This document shows, piece by piece, positions 40,418 to 49,143 of a DNA stretch of 64,000 bases. The notes below the pieces were generated by a model that ran no database searches, was not told the DNA's origin, and saw only the letters and a program-made list of their open reading frames with translations. The DNA is from Collinsella sp. (GTDB lineage Bacteria; Actinomycetota; Coriobacteriia; Coriobacteriales; Coriobacteriaceae). The DNA is taken from contig JAUMSH010000023.1 in assembly GCA_031292915.1 (NCBI GenBank), forward strand, positions 91,736 through 155,735, given 5' to 3'. The position numbers were made by a program, and so were the translations under genes. Every line of letters starts with the position of its first letter. Position 1 is the stretch's first letter.

Positions 40418-40426
40418 ACTATAGCA
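40418..40426 (-). promoter_or_regulatory. Extended -10 promoter of the Trp leader
   Basis: On the minus strand TGCTATAGT (40426-40418) is an extended -10 element (TGnTATAAT). No good -35 is visible at 17 nt. A transcript from here would begin near 40411, about 50 nt before the leader ATG. Confidence 0.55.
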
Positions 40427-40444
40427 CAGCGAAGTGTGTGCGGG

Positions 40445-40538
40445 GAAATCTTTTTTGAAAAGATTTCAGGCGGGTTTCCCGCCGGTCAAAAGAGCGGGCT
40501 GAGCGGGCGTGGTGGCTCATGTGCCCCGCCCGCTCAGC
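40445..40538 (-). terminator. Hairpin cluster ending the C69 dipeptidase gene
   Basis: GCTGAGCGGGCG (40498-40509) pairs perfectly with CGCCCGCTCAGC (40527-40538) just after the minus-strand stop at 40546, followed by CTTTTGACC on that strand. Two further stems follow: GGCGGG/CCCGCC (about 40470-40483) and a perfect 10-bp GAAATCTTTT/AAAAGATTTC (40445-40454, 40458-40467). Confidence 0.75.
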
Positions 40539-40545
40539 TAAGACG

Positions 40546-42504
40546 TTACTCCTTATTGCGACGGTAGAGGAAGTAACCGCCCGCGGAGATGACGGCAACG
40601 CCAGCGATGGTGAATGCAGCCACCATGCGGCCATCAAAACGATCGCCAGTGGTGGGCAGGCCGCCCTTGGTGTTCGTCTTGTTAGTGGTTACCGTGGTCG
40701 TGGTGTCGGACTTGCCAGGCTTCTCAGGCTTGGCGGCCGGCTGCTCGGGCTTAGCGGGCTGCTCGGGAGTGCCAGGCTGCTCAGGAGTGCCGGGCTGATC
40801 CGGGGTGACCGGATCGGTGGCAAGAGCGTCCTTGGCGTAGGTGATGGACACCTTGAGGCCGTTGGTCTCGGTGTCCAGGTCGCTCGGGGTGAAGGGCTGG
40901 TCGAAGTTTTCGGCCTTCTGATAGGCGCGCATCTCCTGGAGCAGTGCCTTACACTTCTTGTAGGTGTTCTCGGTAGCAGCCTTGCCGGCCTTGTTGGCCA
41001 GGGCAGTGCGGCCCTCGGTGGTCGTCTCGGCCAGCATGGCGGCGTCAACTTCCTTGTTCTGCTCGATGAGCTCGTTCTGGAGCGCATCGAGGTAGGCGCG
41101 GACGCTGGTGGCGAATTGTGCGCGGTTCGCGAAGCAAAGCGAGTTGATGTCCATCAGGACGTAGTTAATGGAGTTCTCGGGCTCTTCGTTGTTCACGATG
41201 TCCGTCTCGCTGCAGTGACCATAATCAACGGTCTGGTCGCTGAAGTAGGGGCTGACTTCGGTCATCAGAGCGGAGTATAGCGGGATAGCGACGGAGAACT
41301 CGGCGCAGGAGAGCATCTCCCACTGGATGGTTGCTACCTCGGAGTCATAGCCCTTTCGAATCTGGAAGAGGTTGGCCTCGGCGTTGCGGTCGGAACCGAT
41401 GCTGCTGACACCGTCAGTATTGGCATTAAGGCCGGGGACTTTTTCACCGCGGTTGCCGAAGGCGCGAATCAGCTCAAACGTGTTCCAGTCGGACTTGCCG
41501 GGCTGGAAGAACAGCGGCTGCATCTCGTGAACCATGGCACCGAGCGTGACGTCATTCTTGTCCTTGTCCTTGACGATCTCGTAGTCGGTGCCCTCGGTCA
41601 GCGGAGCCATAAAGTAGTCGCGGCCCTGGATATAACGCGCCCAAGAGCCCATGCCCGTATTGTTGATAGATGCACCGTAGGTCTGGGCAACATCGAACTG
41701 TCCGTCTTCAAAGTACTTGGCGAAGCCCTTCTCTTCGGGCATAGTCTTGATCCCCTCAGAGTGGAGGCAGTTCTCAGGATCGTCAAGATTGACCTGGAAA
41801 TTGAGGTTACTAATGTTGGGGTTGACCGAAGCGACGTCGTCGGTCAGCTTCATAGCGATCCACTGGTGGCCGGAAAGCGCGGCGAACAGCCAAGTCTCGG
41901 TGTTGTCGGCGATGATGATCTGGTCGTTGGAGTAGACACCCTGCTCGTCGATCAGGGTGCCGATGAGCTCGACGCCCTCGCGGGCCGTTGCGCTCTCGCC
42001 CAAGATGACGCCCGCGTAGCTGTACTCGCCGATGCCGGTATTTTTGACCTCGGGATTTGCTTTGTGGGCATGCCTGGTCGTGGGATCCGCTGCCTTGGCA
42101 TCGTCGTTGTAGGAGGTGCTCAGCGTTGCGGAGCAGGAGACGCCCTTCTCATTGATGCCGGCCTCGGAGTAGGCATCCCAGCGTCCATCCCACTCAGCAG
42201 GATGGTCGCGCACGTAGCTGTAACGATACGTAGTCTTGGTCGAGGTGTAGGAGAATTCGGACTCGTTCGAGCTGTAGGTATGACCAGGGCCATGAGAGGG
42301 CTCGATGCCATAGTGTTTGAGGTAACGAGTGCCAATGTCCTCGGTGCGGCCATAGTACGTGTTACCGTCGGCCGTAAGGTTCTTGCCCATGTACATCTGC
42401 GTGCAGGCGAGCGCAGACGTCGGTATGGACATGATGGTTGCAGCTCCAAAGGCGAGGCCTATGCCTAGCTTCTTGAGCGCGTTGACGGGGTGAGTTTTCC
42501 TCAT
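40546..42504 (-). CDS. Sortase-anchored C69-family dipeptidase
   Basis: A 652-residue extracellular Ntn-hydrolase. The signal peptide ends at SALA, leaving Cys34 (CTQMYMGKNLTADG) as the N-terminal nucleophile of family C69. The catalytic domain spans about 34-540 (YYGRTEDIGTRYLKHYGI, ADNTETWLFAAL, EMLSCAEFSVAIPLY). A Pro/Glu/Gln-rich repeat TPEQPG/KPEQPA spacer of about 60 residues leads to LPTTG (about 616-620), a membrane helix and RRNKE, so sortase fixes it to the wall. It probably degrades dipeptides from diet or peptidoglycan outside the cell. ATG 42504 has GGGAGGG upstream. Confidence 0.92.
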   Translation of the reverse strand: MRKTHPVNALKKLGIGLAFGAATIMSIPTSALACTQMYMGKNLTADGNTYYGRTEDIGTRYLKHYGIEPSHGPGHTYSSNESEFSYTSTKTTYRYSYVRDHPAEWDGRWDAYSEAGINEKGVSCSATLSTSYNDDAKAADPTTRHAHKANPEVKNTGIGEYSYAGVILGESATAREGVELIGTLIDEQGVYSNDQIIIADNTETWLFAALSGHQWIAMKLTDDVASVNPNISNLNFQVNLDDPENCLHSEGIKTMPEEKGFAKYFEDGQFDVAQTYGASINNTGMGSWARYIQGRDYFMAPLTEGTDYEIVKDKDKNDVTLGAMVHEMQPLFFQPGKSDWNTFELIRAFGNRGEKVPGLNANTDGVSSIGSDRNAEANLFQIRKGYDSEVATIQWEMLSCAEFSVAIPLYSALMTEVSPYFSDQTVDYGHCSETDIVNNEEPENSINYVLMDINSLCFANRAQFATSVRAYLDALQNELIEQNKEVDAAMLAETTTEGRTALANKAGKAATENTYKKCKALLQEMRAYQKAENFDQPFTPSDLDTETNGLKVSITYAKDALATDPVTPDQPGTPEQPGTPEQPAKPEQPAAKPEKPGKSDTTTTVTTNKTNTKGGLPTTGDRFDGRMVAAFTIAGVAVISAGGYFLYRRNKE

Positions 42505-42810
42505 TTTCCCTCCCAGCGTGCGAAAGCCCTCTGTCGCCAGAGGGCTTCAGCCAATAAAGACACCCCATTAGCGTAACGAACTGGAAACAATATTCATCTA
42601 TGAAAGAAACTTACTCGATAAGCGTAATGAAATATGCGATGAGTGGTTAATTATACTCAGTTTGTAGCTTTACTTTAATAAAGACGCCCTGTGATTACTG
42701 TAGCCGAATAAAGTAGCTGGAATGCCCGAAATGATAATCCCCCCGCTGTTTGGCAAATGCATAAACAGCGGGGGAGACGATAATTGGATGAATATCATAC
42801 CAATGTGGAA
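42505..42810. other. Regulatory region of the C69 gene and hairpin after the 30-residue peptide gene
   Basis: No coding frame is seen. A perfect 10-bp hairpin, AAGCCCTCTG/CAGAGGGCTT (42524-42533, 42538-42547), lies in the C69 leader. A minus-strand promoter TTAAAG-17-TATAAT maps at 42678-42650. CCCCCGCTGTTT (42740-42751) pairs with AAACAGCGGGGG (42763-42774), a likely transcription end for the small gene, though without a T-run. Confidence 0.6.
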
Positions 42811-42903
42811 TTACTTCTTCCGGCGGTGGATCACGTTGATCGCATAGCCGACGAGCATGGCCAAAACGATGATGATAAAGCCGAGCAGGGGATTGTCGTT
42901 CAT
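42811..42903 (-). CDS. 30-residue single-pass membrane peptide
   Basis: A short frame below usual gene-calling cut-offs: MNDNPLLGFIIIVLAMLVGY then AINVIHRRKK and TAA. AGGAGG lies 6 nt before the ATG (42903) and overlaps the stop of the lipid-kinase gene, so the two are in one operon. It is one hydrophobic helix followed by a basic HRRKK end, a typical small membrane regulator or complex subunit. Coding is supported by the ribosome site, the membrane-helix composition and the tidy gene spacing; the function is unknown. Confidence 0.65.
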   Translation of the reverse strand: MNDNPLLGFIIIVLAMLVGYAINVIHRRKK

Positions 42904-42912
42904 AGGGTCCTC

Positions 42913-43830
42913 CTATTTTCCGAGCGGGGAGAATTCGTCGACGATGAGGTCGAGGCATTGTGGAAGCGCGCGGGCTCCAAAGACGCCCGAATTGCTGGAG
43001 ATAATCTCGCCATCGAACTGCATGCCCAGCGACGGGGTGCAGGTGATCTTGGCTTCCTTGGTCTGGATGATCTTGAACTGCGGGCGCCCGAGTACCTTGC
43101 CGGCGGGGTCAAGCGCAGCGGTGATCACGGTAGGCAGCAGCTGCACAGTGCGCACGGGTTCGATGACCGCAATGTCGACCATGCCATCGTTCATGCGGCA
43201 GTCGGGGAACAGGTTGATGTCGTTTTGGATGACCGAGGTATTGCCCGCCATACAGCAGATGCCGTCGAGCTCCTCGACAATGCCGTCGTGCTCAATCGTA
43301 AAGTGCGCCACCGTGGGGTTGGGCGTGGCGAGCGCGGAGAGGAAGTAGGCGATCTCACCGATGTCGTTTTTGGTGGGAGCGGCCTTCATCATGATCTCGG
43401 CGTCGAAGCCCGAGCCGGCGATGATGATAAAGCCGTGGCGCTTCTCGTTGCCGTCCTCGTCGAGCCAAAAGAGCTCGCCCATGTCCACTTTGACCGTGCG
43501 ACCGGCGCGGCAGGCCTTGGCGAGCGCCGCCGCCTCAGGGGCATTGCCGATGTTGTTGAAGAACAGGCAGGCCGTACCGGAGGGGAAGACGAGCGTGGGG
43601 ACACCGCATCCGCGCATCTGATCGAGCACGTTGGAGACGGTGCCGTCGCCGCCCGAAACGACCACGCGATCAAACTCGCGCACGTCTGCCACGGCGTCCT
43701 CGGGCTCCATGCCATCGCCGATAAAGCGCATCACGACCTCGTCGCCGCCCTGCGCGAGGGCGTGCGTGAATGCGTAGATTTCATCTGAGCTGGGGCCCGA
43801 TGCCGGGTTGTGGATGATAAGGCAGCGCAT
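42913..43830 (-). CDS. Diacylglycerol kinase-family lipid kinase (DagK/YegS-like)
   Basis: A 305-residue soluble lipid kinase. LIIHNPASGPSS is the family start, VVVSGGDGTVSNVLDQM is the nucleotide-binding GGDGT motif, LVFPSGTACLFFNNIG follows (the usual P.GT.ND reads as GTACLF), and VDIAVIEP and FDGE near the end are conserved. It phosphorylates diacylglycerol or a related lipid in phospholipid turnover. The 30-residue membrane peptide follows after 9 nt. ATG 43830 sits 98 nt from the divergent rnd gene. Confidence 0.87.
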   Translation of the reverse strand: MRCLIIHNPASGPSSDEIYAFTHALAQGGDEVVMRFIGDGMEPEDAVADVREFDRVVVSGGDGTVSNVLDQMRGCGVPTLVFPSGTACLFFNNIGNAPEAAALAKACRAGRTVKVDMGELFWLDEDGNEKRHGFIIIAGSGFDAEIMMKAAPTKNDIGEIAYFLSALATPNPTVAHFTIEHDGIVEELDGICCMAGNTSVIQNDINLFPDCRMNDGMVDIAVIEPVRTVQLLPTVITAALDPAGKVLGRPQFKIIQTKEAKITCTPSLGMQFDGEIISSNSGVFGARALPQCLDLIVDEFSPLGK

Positions 43831-43928
43831 ACTTACGTTCCCGTTCTGTGACTAACCGAGTATAGTTGTAAGGCAATGCCGATATCCTACCCGTGTTTTT
43901 CGGGCCTAACCTTATTCGATGGGTTGAT

Positions 43929-45062
43929 ATGTACATTTCCACACATCAGGCTCTACTCGACTTTTGCCAGCGCGCCCGTGAGTTCGACGCGATTGCCGTC
44001 GATACCGAGTTTTTGCGCGAGCGCACGTTCCATCCGCGTCTGTGCTTGGTTCAGATTGCCACCCCTGCCGAGAGCGTCGCGGTCGATCCCCTGGTAATCG
44101 ACGACCTATCGCCGCTGGCCGAGCTTATGGCCGACGAGAGTGTGATCAAGGTCTTCCACGCCTGCTCGCAGGATATGGAGGTCATGCTCCATACCGTAGG
44201 CGTGCTGCCGCGTCCGATTTTTGACACGCAGGTGGCCGCCGCCTTTTTGGGCGAGCGCCAGCAGATTTCCTACGGCGCACTCGTGCAGGCGTTTTGCGGC
44301 GTCTTATTGCCCAAGACCGAGTCACTGACCGACTGGTCGCGTCGCCCGCTGACCGATAAGCAGATTGAGTACGCGATCGATGACGTCAAGTACCTGATTG
44401 TCGCCTATACCGAGATGATGAGCCGCCTGCGCGAGCTGAGCCGCGTGGACTGGGTGCTCGACGAGCTGCGCCCGCTGGCTGACGAGTCGCACTATCGCGC
44501 CGATCGCCACGAGGCGTTCCGCAAGGTCAAACGCATCAATTCGTGCAGCCGTCACCAGTTGGGCATCGCGCGCGAGCTCGCCGCCTGGCGCGAGGACCGC
44601 GCCGAGCGCCGTAACATCCCGCGCAAGTGGGTCATGTCCGACGACACGCTGCTTGCGCTCGTTAAGCGCAATCCCGTGCGCGTTGAGGAGTTCCGTAGCA
44701 TTCGCGGTACCGATCAGTTGGGGGAGCGCGACGTGGACGGTGCGCTCATGGCCATCAAGCGCGGCGCGAGCTGCCCGCACGATCGCCTGCCGCTCATGGT
44801 GCGCGGGCACCGTCAGATTTCGCCGGAGTTGGAGAGCGTGACGGACCTGATGTATGCGCTCATTCGCCTAGTTGCCGAGCGCTCGGGCGTGGCGACCTCG
44901 GTCATTGCCTCGCGCGATGACCTGGCCGACTATAATGAGCATCCCGAGCAGAGCCCCCTGCGCGAAGGCTGGCGCTTTGAGCTTGTGGGCTCGCGCCTGG
45001 ACGATCTGCTTTCCGGCAATATGGGGTTGACGGTGAAGGACGGCAAAATCGAGCTCCTGTAG
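43929..45062 (+). CDS. rnd: Ribonuclease D
   Basis: A 377-residue 3'-5' exoribonuclease of the DEDD family. AIAVDTEFLRERTFHPRLCLVQIA holds DEDD positions D and E (in part), KVFHACSQDMEVML the second Asp, and YAIDDVKYLIVAYTEM the last Asp/Tyr. The HRDC-type C-terminal domain (about 210-290, LGIARELAAWREDRA) matches RNase D. It trims tRNA and other stable RNA ends. ATG 43929 lacks an obvious ribosome site; a GTG at 43893 in frame is an alternative. Confidence 0.9.
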   Translation: MYISTHQALLDFCQRAREFDAIAVDTEFLRERTFHPRLCLVQIATPAESVAVDPLVIDDLSPLAELMADESVIKVFHACSQDMEVMLHTVGVLPRPIFDTQVAAAFLGERQQISYGALVQAFCGVLLPKTESLTDWSRRPLTDKQIEYAIDDVKYLIVAYTEMMSRLRELSRVDWVLDELRPLADESHYRADRHEAFRKVKRINSCSRHQLGIARELAAWREDRAERRNIPRKWVMSDDTLLALVKRNPVRVEEFRSIRGTDQLGERDVDGALMAIKRGASCPHDRLPLMVRGHRQISPELESVTDLMYALIRLVAERSGVATSVIASRDDLADYNEHPEQSPLREGWRFELVGSRLDDLLSGNMGLTVKDGKIELL

Positions 45063-45126
45063 GGAAGCCTAGCCGGTTGAGTGGGTAGAATGCCTCCGAC
45101 GTGTAACTCGATTCGGAGGAATTCGC

Positions 45127-45831
45127 ATGCCTTATTACTATGGTTACGGCTTTGGCATCGACCCGCTGTACCTGCTGGTTGTTCTTGTCTGCACGGTGCT
45201 TGGCCTTGCTGCGCAGAGCTATATCAATTCGACGTACAAGACCTGGTCCAAGGTTCGCTCGGACGGCGACACGGGCGCCACGGTTGCTCGCCGCATGCTT
45301 GACGCCAACGGTTGCAATGCCGTGGGTATCAAGGGTGTCGCCGGTGAGCTCACCGACCATTACAACCCGCAGGATAACAACCTGTATCTGTCGGATGCCA
45401 ACCGTTCGGGCGGTTCGGTCGCAAGCGTTGCCGTCGCCTGCCACGAGGCGGGCCATGCCGCCCAGCGTCAAAGCGGCTATGCCATGATGAAGGTACGCAC
45501 CGCCCTGGTCCCGGTCGTCAACTTTACCCAGAACACCTGGACCATCGTGTTGCTCTTGGGCCTTTTTATGAACATTGCCGGGCTCACAACCCTCGCGTTG
45601 ATCTTCTTCTCGTTTAGTGTGTTGTTCCAGTTGGTTACGCTGCCGGTCGAGATTGATGCCAGCCGCCGCGCCGTGGCATATATTGAGCAATCGGGTATGA
45701 GTTCCAAGCAGGTCAACGGTGCCAAGAAGGTGCTGACGGCCGCCGCGCTTACCTATGTTGCCGCTGCGCTCACCTCGATTATTCAGCTGCTCTATCTTAT
45801 GGCTCGCTACAACAGAAACTCCAACCGATAA
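45127..45831 (+). CDS. Membrane zinc metallopeptidase (YugP-like)
   Basis: A 234-residue membrane protease. The HEAGHAAQ motif (with His and Glu for zinc) is at about residue 103, preceded by a first membrane helix (LYLLVVLVCTVLGLAA) and followed by further hydrophobic helices (TIVLLLGLFMNIAGLTTLALIFF, in part) and ASRRAVAYIEQSGM, as in DUF2268/YugP-type neutral zinc peptidases. ATG 45127 has GGAGGA 5 nt upstream. Function unknown; such proteases often sit in membrane quality control. Confidence 0.88.
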   Translation: MPYYYGYGFGIDPLYLLVVLVCTVLGLAAQSYINSTYKTWSKVRSDGDTGATVARRMLDANGCNAVGIKGVAGELTDHYNPQDNNLYLSDANRSGGSVASVAVACHEAGHAAQRQSGYAMMKVRTALVPVVNFTQNTWTIVLLLGLFMNIAGLTTLALIFFSFSVLFQLVTLPVEIDASRRAVAYIEQSGMSSKQVNGAKKVLTAAALTYVAAALTSIIQLLYLMARYNRNSNR

Positions 45832-45847
45832 CAAATTGGGTCGCTGG

Positions 45848-45877
45848 GCGCCGCGGGGATTCGTGTCCCCGCGGCGC
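45848..45877 (+). terminator. GC-rich hairpin between the metallopeptidase and xseA
   Basis: GCGCCGCGGGG (45848-45858) pairs perfectly with CCCCGCGGCGC (45867-45877). It lacks a T-run, so termination may be incomplete or the hairpin may stabilise the mRNA ends. Confidence 0.5.
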
Positions 45878-45946
45878 TGTACTATGTGTTGGACTTGAAT
45901 TTGCGCAGGGCCGAAGCCCTTGTGCACGATGACGAAAGGAGGCTGC

Positions 45947-47398
45947 GTGGCAGGCTGGAATCTAACCGGCAATGCCGTTTCCGCCGAGTTCGACGGTTCG
46001 GACGAGCAGGAGCGCAAGGAGCTCAGCGTGAGCCAGGCGGTAGAGATTGCTGCCGGTGCGCTCGATGCCATTCCGCAGCTGAGCGTTCTGGGCGAGGTCA
46101 CGGGTTTTCGTGGTCCTAACGCTCGAAGCGGCCATTGCTACTTCCAGATTAAGGACGATTCGGCCGCCGTTGACTGCATCATTTGGAAGGGCGCCTATCT
46201 CAAGCGCACGTTCGATCTGCGCGACGGCATGCAGGTGAGCTTTAAGGGCAGCTTCAATCTCTATAAGCCCACGGGCCGCATGAGCTTTGTCGCCCGCTCG
46301 TTTTCGTTGGCGGGGGAGGGCCTGCTGCGTCAACAAGTGGCGCAACTGGCCGAAAAGCTACGCCGCGAGGGCCTGATGGACGAAGTGCGCAAACGCCGCA
46401 TCCCAGTGTTCTGCTCGCACGTGGCGGTCGTCACCTCGCTTTCGGGTGCTGTAATCGACGACGTCAAGCGCACGCTGCGCCGTCGCAACCCGCTTGTCGA
46501 GCTTGTTTGCGTGGGTGCCAAGGTCCAGGGCGAGGGCGCACCGGCAGAGCTGATCGAGGGGCTGCGCCGCGCCGCTTCCATTACGCCGGCGCCCGACTGT
46601 ATTTTGCTGGTGCGTGGCGGCGGCTCCTTTGAGGACCTCATGACCTTCAACGACGAGGAGCTTGCCCGCGCGGTGGCGGCCTGTCCCGTGCCCGTGGTGA
46701 CCGGCATTGGCCATGAGCCCGATACCTCGATTTGCGATATGGTGAGCGACCGTCGCGCCTCCACGCCAACGGCAGCGGCAGAATCGGTGGCGCCGGCTAT
46801 GACGGAGTTGGCCGACGTGCTCGAGACGCGCCATCAGCGTCTGGGCGCTGCGATGGCTTCGATGATCGGGTCGAATCAGGTCGATCTGGAAATGCTCGAC
46901 CAGCGCGGTCGCCGTGCCTGGGATACCTATACGGCTCGCTTGGGTGATGCGCTCGATGCCGCCGCATGCCGTCCGTGCCTTAATGATCCAACGTTTATGG
47001 TTGAGCGTCGCGAGTCCGAGCTTGCCCTGACGGCCGATCGTCTGTCCGGTGCCATAACGCGTTCGGTCGGGGCCTTCCGCTCCAACTTCGAGCGTCTGCC
47101 CGAGCGCTTGATCGCAAGCACCTCGGGGCTCGATGGCAAGCGCCATGCGCTCACGCTTGCGAGTTCCCGCCTGGAGCATCAGGGGCGCACGATGCTTGGT
47201 AAACCAGCGTCCGACCTGGGCCGTGCGGCAGCCTCACTCGATGCCCTGTCGCCGCTCAAGGTGCTTGCCCGCGGCTATTCCATCGCGTACAGCGATGATG
47301 GGGTGGCTACGAGCGCCAAGACCTTTAAGCCCGGCGACGCCATCCGCGTGCGTATGGCAGACGGCAACGTGGCGGCAACGGTCGATACGGTCGAGTAG
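45947..47398 (+). CDS. xseA: Exodeoxyribonuclease VII large subunit
   Basis: A 483-residue subunit of the single-strand-specific exonuclease VII. An N-terminal OB fold (LSVLGEVTGFRG, HCYFQIKDDSAAVDCIIW, in part) leads to VAVVTSLSGAVIDDV, CILLVRGGGSFEDLMTFNDEELAR (in part) and TGIGHEPDTSICDMVSDRRASTPTAAAE (in part), the catalytic core; long helices and ARGYSIAY close it. GTG 45947 has AAAGGAGG at 45936-45942; ATG 45929 would include that site. xseB follows, giving the complete enzyme. Confidence 0.93.
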   Translation: MAGWNLTGNAVSAEFDGSDEQERKELSVSQAVEIAAGALDAIPQLSVLGEVTGFRGPNARSGHCYFQIKDDSAAVDCIIWKGAYLKRTFDLRDGMQVSFKGSFNLYKPTGRMSFVARSFSLAGEGLLRQQVAQLAEKLRREGLMDEVRKRRIPVFCSHVAVVTSLSGAVIDDVKRTLRRRNPLVELVCVGAKVQGEGAPAELIEGLRRAASITPAPDCILLVRGGGSFEDLMTFNDEELARAVAACPVPVVTGIGHEPDTSICDMVSDRRASTPTAAAESVAPAMTELADVLETRHQRLGAAMASMIGSNQVDLEMLDQRGRRAWDTYTARLGDALDAAACRPCLNDPTFMVERRESELALTADRLSGAITRSVGAFRSNFERLPERLIASTSGLDGKRHALTLASSRLEHQGRTMLGKPASDLGRAAASLDALSPLKVLARGYSIAYSDDGVATSAKTFKPGDAIRVRMADGNVAATVDTVE

Positions 47399-47440
47399 AC
47401 CGCGTTTCATAGCGATAAACCTTTAGGAAAGGAAACAGAT

Positions 47441-47707
47441 ATGGCAGAGAAGACCCCGGTCGAGCAGCTTACGTACAAGCAGGCCTCGCAGGAGCTGGAA
47501 CTCATCATCCGCAGCTTGGAGTCGGGCGATATGGAGCTTGAGGAGTCGCTCGAGAGCTATACCCGCGGCGTCGAGCTCCTCAAGAGCCTGCGCACCCGTC
47601 TCTCCGATGCCGAGCAGAAGGTCTCGGTACTCCTTAAGGACGTCGACGGCAACGACGTGCTCGCCGACGGCGAAGCTGCCAACACGGACGACAACCTCTC
47701 GTTCTAG
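47441..47707 (+). CDS. xseB: Exodeoxyribonuclease VII small subunit
   Basis: An 88-residue partner of XseA. The helical motif QELELIIRSLESGDMELEESLESYTRGVELL (residues about 16-46, given in part) is diagnostic. A Glu/Asp-rich C-terminal tail follows. ATG 47441 has AGGAAAGGA upstream and is 42 nt after xseA; the two proteins form the holoenzyme that degrades ssDNA during repair and recombination. Confidence 0.93.
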   Translation: MAEKTPVEQLTYKQASQELELIIRSLESGDMELEESLESYTRGVELLKSLRTRLSDAEQKVSVLLKDVDGNDVLADGEAANTDDNLSF

Positions 47708-47756
47708 CCATCCCGACCAAATATAATTACCTTGGTCTGCGAGAAAGGAACCAACC

Positions 47757-48092
47757 ATGTGTGATTGCATCTTCTGCAAAATTGCCAACCACGAGATCCC
47801 CTCGACCGTCGTTTACGAGGACGACCAAGTCATCGCCTTCGACGACCTCAATCCCCAGGCGCCGGTCCACACGCTCGTGATCCCCAAGAAGCACTACAGC
47901 GATATCGCCGATAACGTGCCGGCCGAGACCATGGGCGCCATGGCTCACGCCATCCAGGAGGTCGCTAAGGCCAAGGGCTTGGAGGACGGTTTCCGCGTCA
48001 TCTCCAACAAGGGCGTCAACGCCGGCCAGACCGTCATGCACTTCCACATGCACGTTCTCGGCGGCAAGAACCTGGGCGAGAACCTCATCTGA
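47757..48092 (+). CDS. HIT-family (histidine triad) nucleotide hydrolase
   Basis: A 111-residue HIT protein. CDCIFCKIANHEIPSTVVYED is the start (two-Cys metal site in part), HTLVIPKKHYSDIAD contains the first His region, and HFHMHVLGGK carries the histidine triad with the catalytic central His. Such proteins hydrolyse adenosine phosphoramidates in the cytosol. ATG 47757 follows GAAAGGAA. It sits 49 nt after xseB and ends the group. Confidence 0.93.
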   Translation: MCDCIFCKIANHEIPSTVVYEDDQVIAFDDLNPQAPVHTLVIPKKHYSDIADNVPAETMGAMAHAIQEVAKAKGLEDGFRVISNKGVNAGQTVMHFHMHVLGGKNLGENLI

Positions 48093-48133
48093 GGACGCAC
48101 GGCCCGTCGACTTGGCTGCCTTTGGAGTAATCT

Positions 48134-49024
48134 ATGCAGCTTCCTCAACTCGAATACCTTCAAACTGTAGCGAACTATGGCGGCGTGCGCAAAGCGGCTC
48201 GCGCCGTTCACGTGAGTCCGCAGGCCGTTTCGTCGGCAATAAAAAAGTTGGAATCTGAGTATCAGATTGTTTTGCTCGACCGATCGGCGGGGGAGGCTGT
48301 TTTGTCTCCGGCGGGCAGAGAATTTGCGCGTCGTGCACGCGTGATCCTGGCACAAGTCGACGATCTCAAAAAGTACACCCAATCGGGGAACGGCGGCGTT
48401 TCGCCCGACGGTCACTTTCGTCTTTACGCCCCCTGTCTTCACGGGCGGGGGCGTCTTTTTTCCGAAAACTGGTACGACTCGTTTGAAAGCTCGCACCCTC
48501 AGATTCACCTTGATGTTTGGCATCAGCCAACGGCCACATGCTTTGAATCACTTGTGCTTGGCATTTCGGATGCGGCCATCTCATTTGAGGAACCAAGGGA
48601 CAGTGTCCTTTCTTCGAAATACTTGGGTGAAAAGGAGCTCAAGGTTCTTTCGTGCCCAGCGGGTCATCAATCTGTGGATGCTATGACCGTTCGTGAGTTA
48701 CTAGGCGGCAGGCTCGCTGTTCCAATTAATTTGTCACCCTGTCTCAATGCAATCAATCAATGCCCCGAAGCCCAGCTGGTTAATTTCCGCTTTCGCGATG
48801 TCGAATACGGAAACAGGGCGCAGACTGAGTTTCTTCAAGCCGGGGGATTGATATTGAGCTTTTCTGGCTCTTCTCTCGCATCAGATGGACTGGAAGTGAG
48901 CGAGTGTTCCATTGAAGGCTCGCATGACGTAGCCTTGCCCATCTACTTTTGCTATCGACAAAATGCCTGGACCGATCGACACCAGACGGTATTTCTTCAC
49001 CTATTGCGTCACCTTGCTTCGTGA
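48134..49024 (+). CDS. LysR-type transcriptional regulator
   Basis: A 296-residue LysR regulator. The N-terminal winged helix is MQLPQLEYLQTVANYGGVRKAARAVHVSPQAVSSAIKKLES (in part); the effector domain spans about 90-296. Family residues for the recognition helix are present (VSPQAVSSAIKKLE). It precedes the MFS transporter gene on the same strand with 119 nt between, containing two palindromes. It probably controls the transporter in response to a small ligand. ATG 48134 has TTGGAG upstream. Confidence 0.88.
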   Translation: MQLPQLEYLQTVANYGGVRKAARAVHVSPQAVSSAIKKLESEYQIVLLDRSAGEAVLSPAGREFARRARVILAQVDDLKKYTQSGNGGVSPDGHFRLYAPCLHGRGRLFSENWYDSFESSHPQIHLDVWHQPTATCFESLVLGISDAAISFEEPRDSVLSSKYLGEKELKVLSCPAGHQSVDAMTVRELLGGRLAVPINLSPCLNAINQCPEAQLVNFRFRDVEYGNRAQTEFLQAGGLILSFSGSSLASDGLEVSECSIEGSHDVALPIYFCYRQNAWTDRHQTVFLHLLRHLAS

Positions 49025-49063
49025 GGCCATTTGGCCTCGTGGCGTCAAGTGAATGTTGACGCC
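49023..49063. promoter_or_regulatory. Two palindromes between the LysR and MFS genes
   Basis: GAGGCC (49023-49028)/GGCCTC (49033-49038) and the 8-bp GGCGTCAA (49041-49048)/TTGACGCC (49056-49063) stand tandem. The second, with a 7-nt spacer, fits an operator for the LysR protein as well as a hairpin. Confidence 0.45.
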
Positions 49064-49143
49064 TTGTAACACATGACTGACGGCTCTGCCCTCATGCTTT
49101 TCCAAGATTCCGATTTAGATTGTTGACTCTTGGAGGGCGGAGC

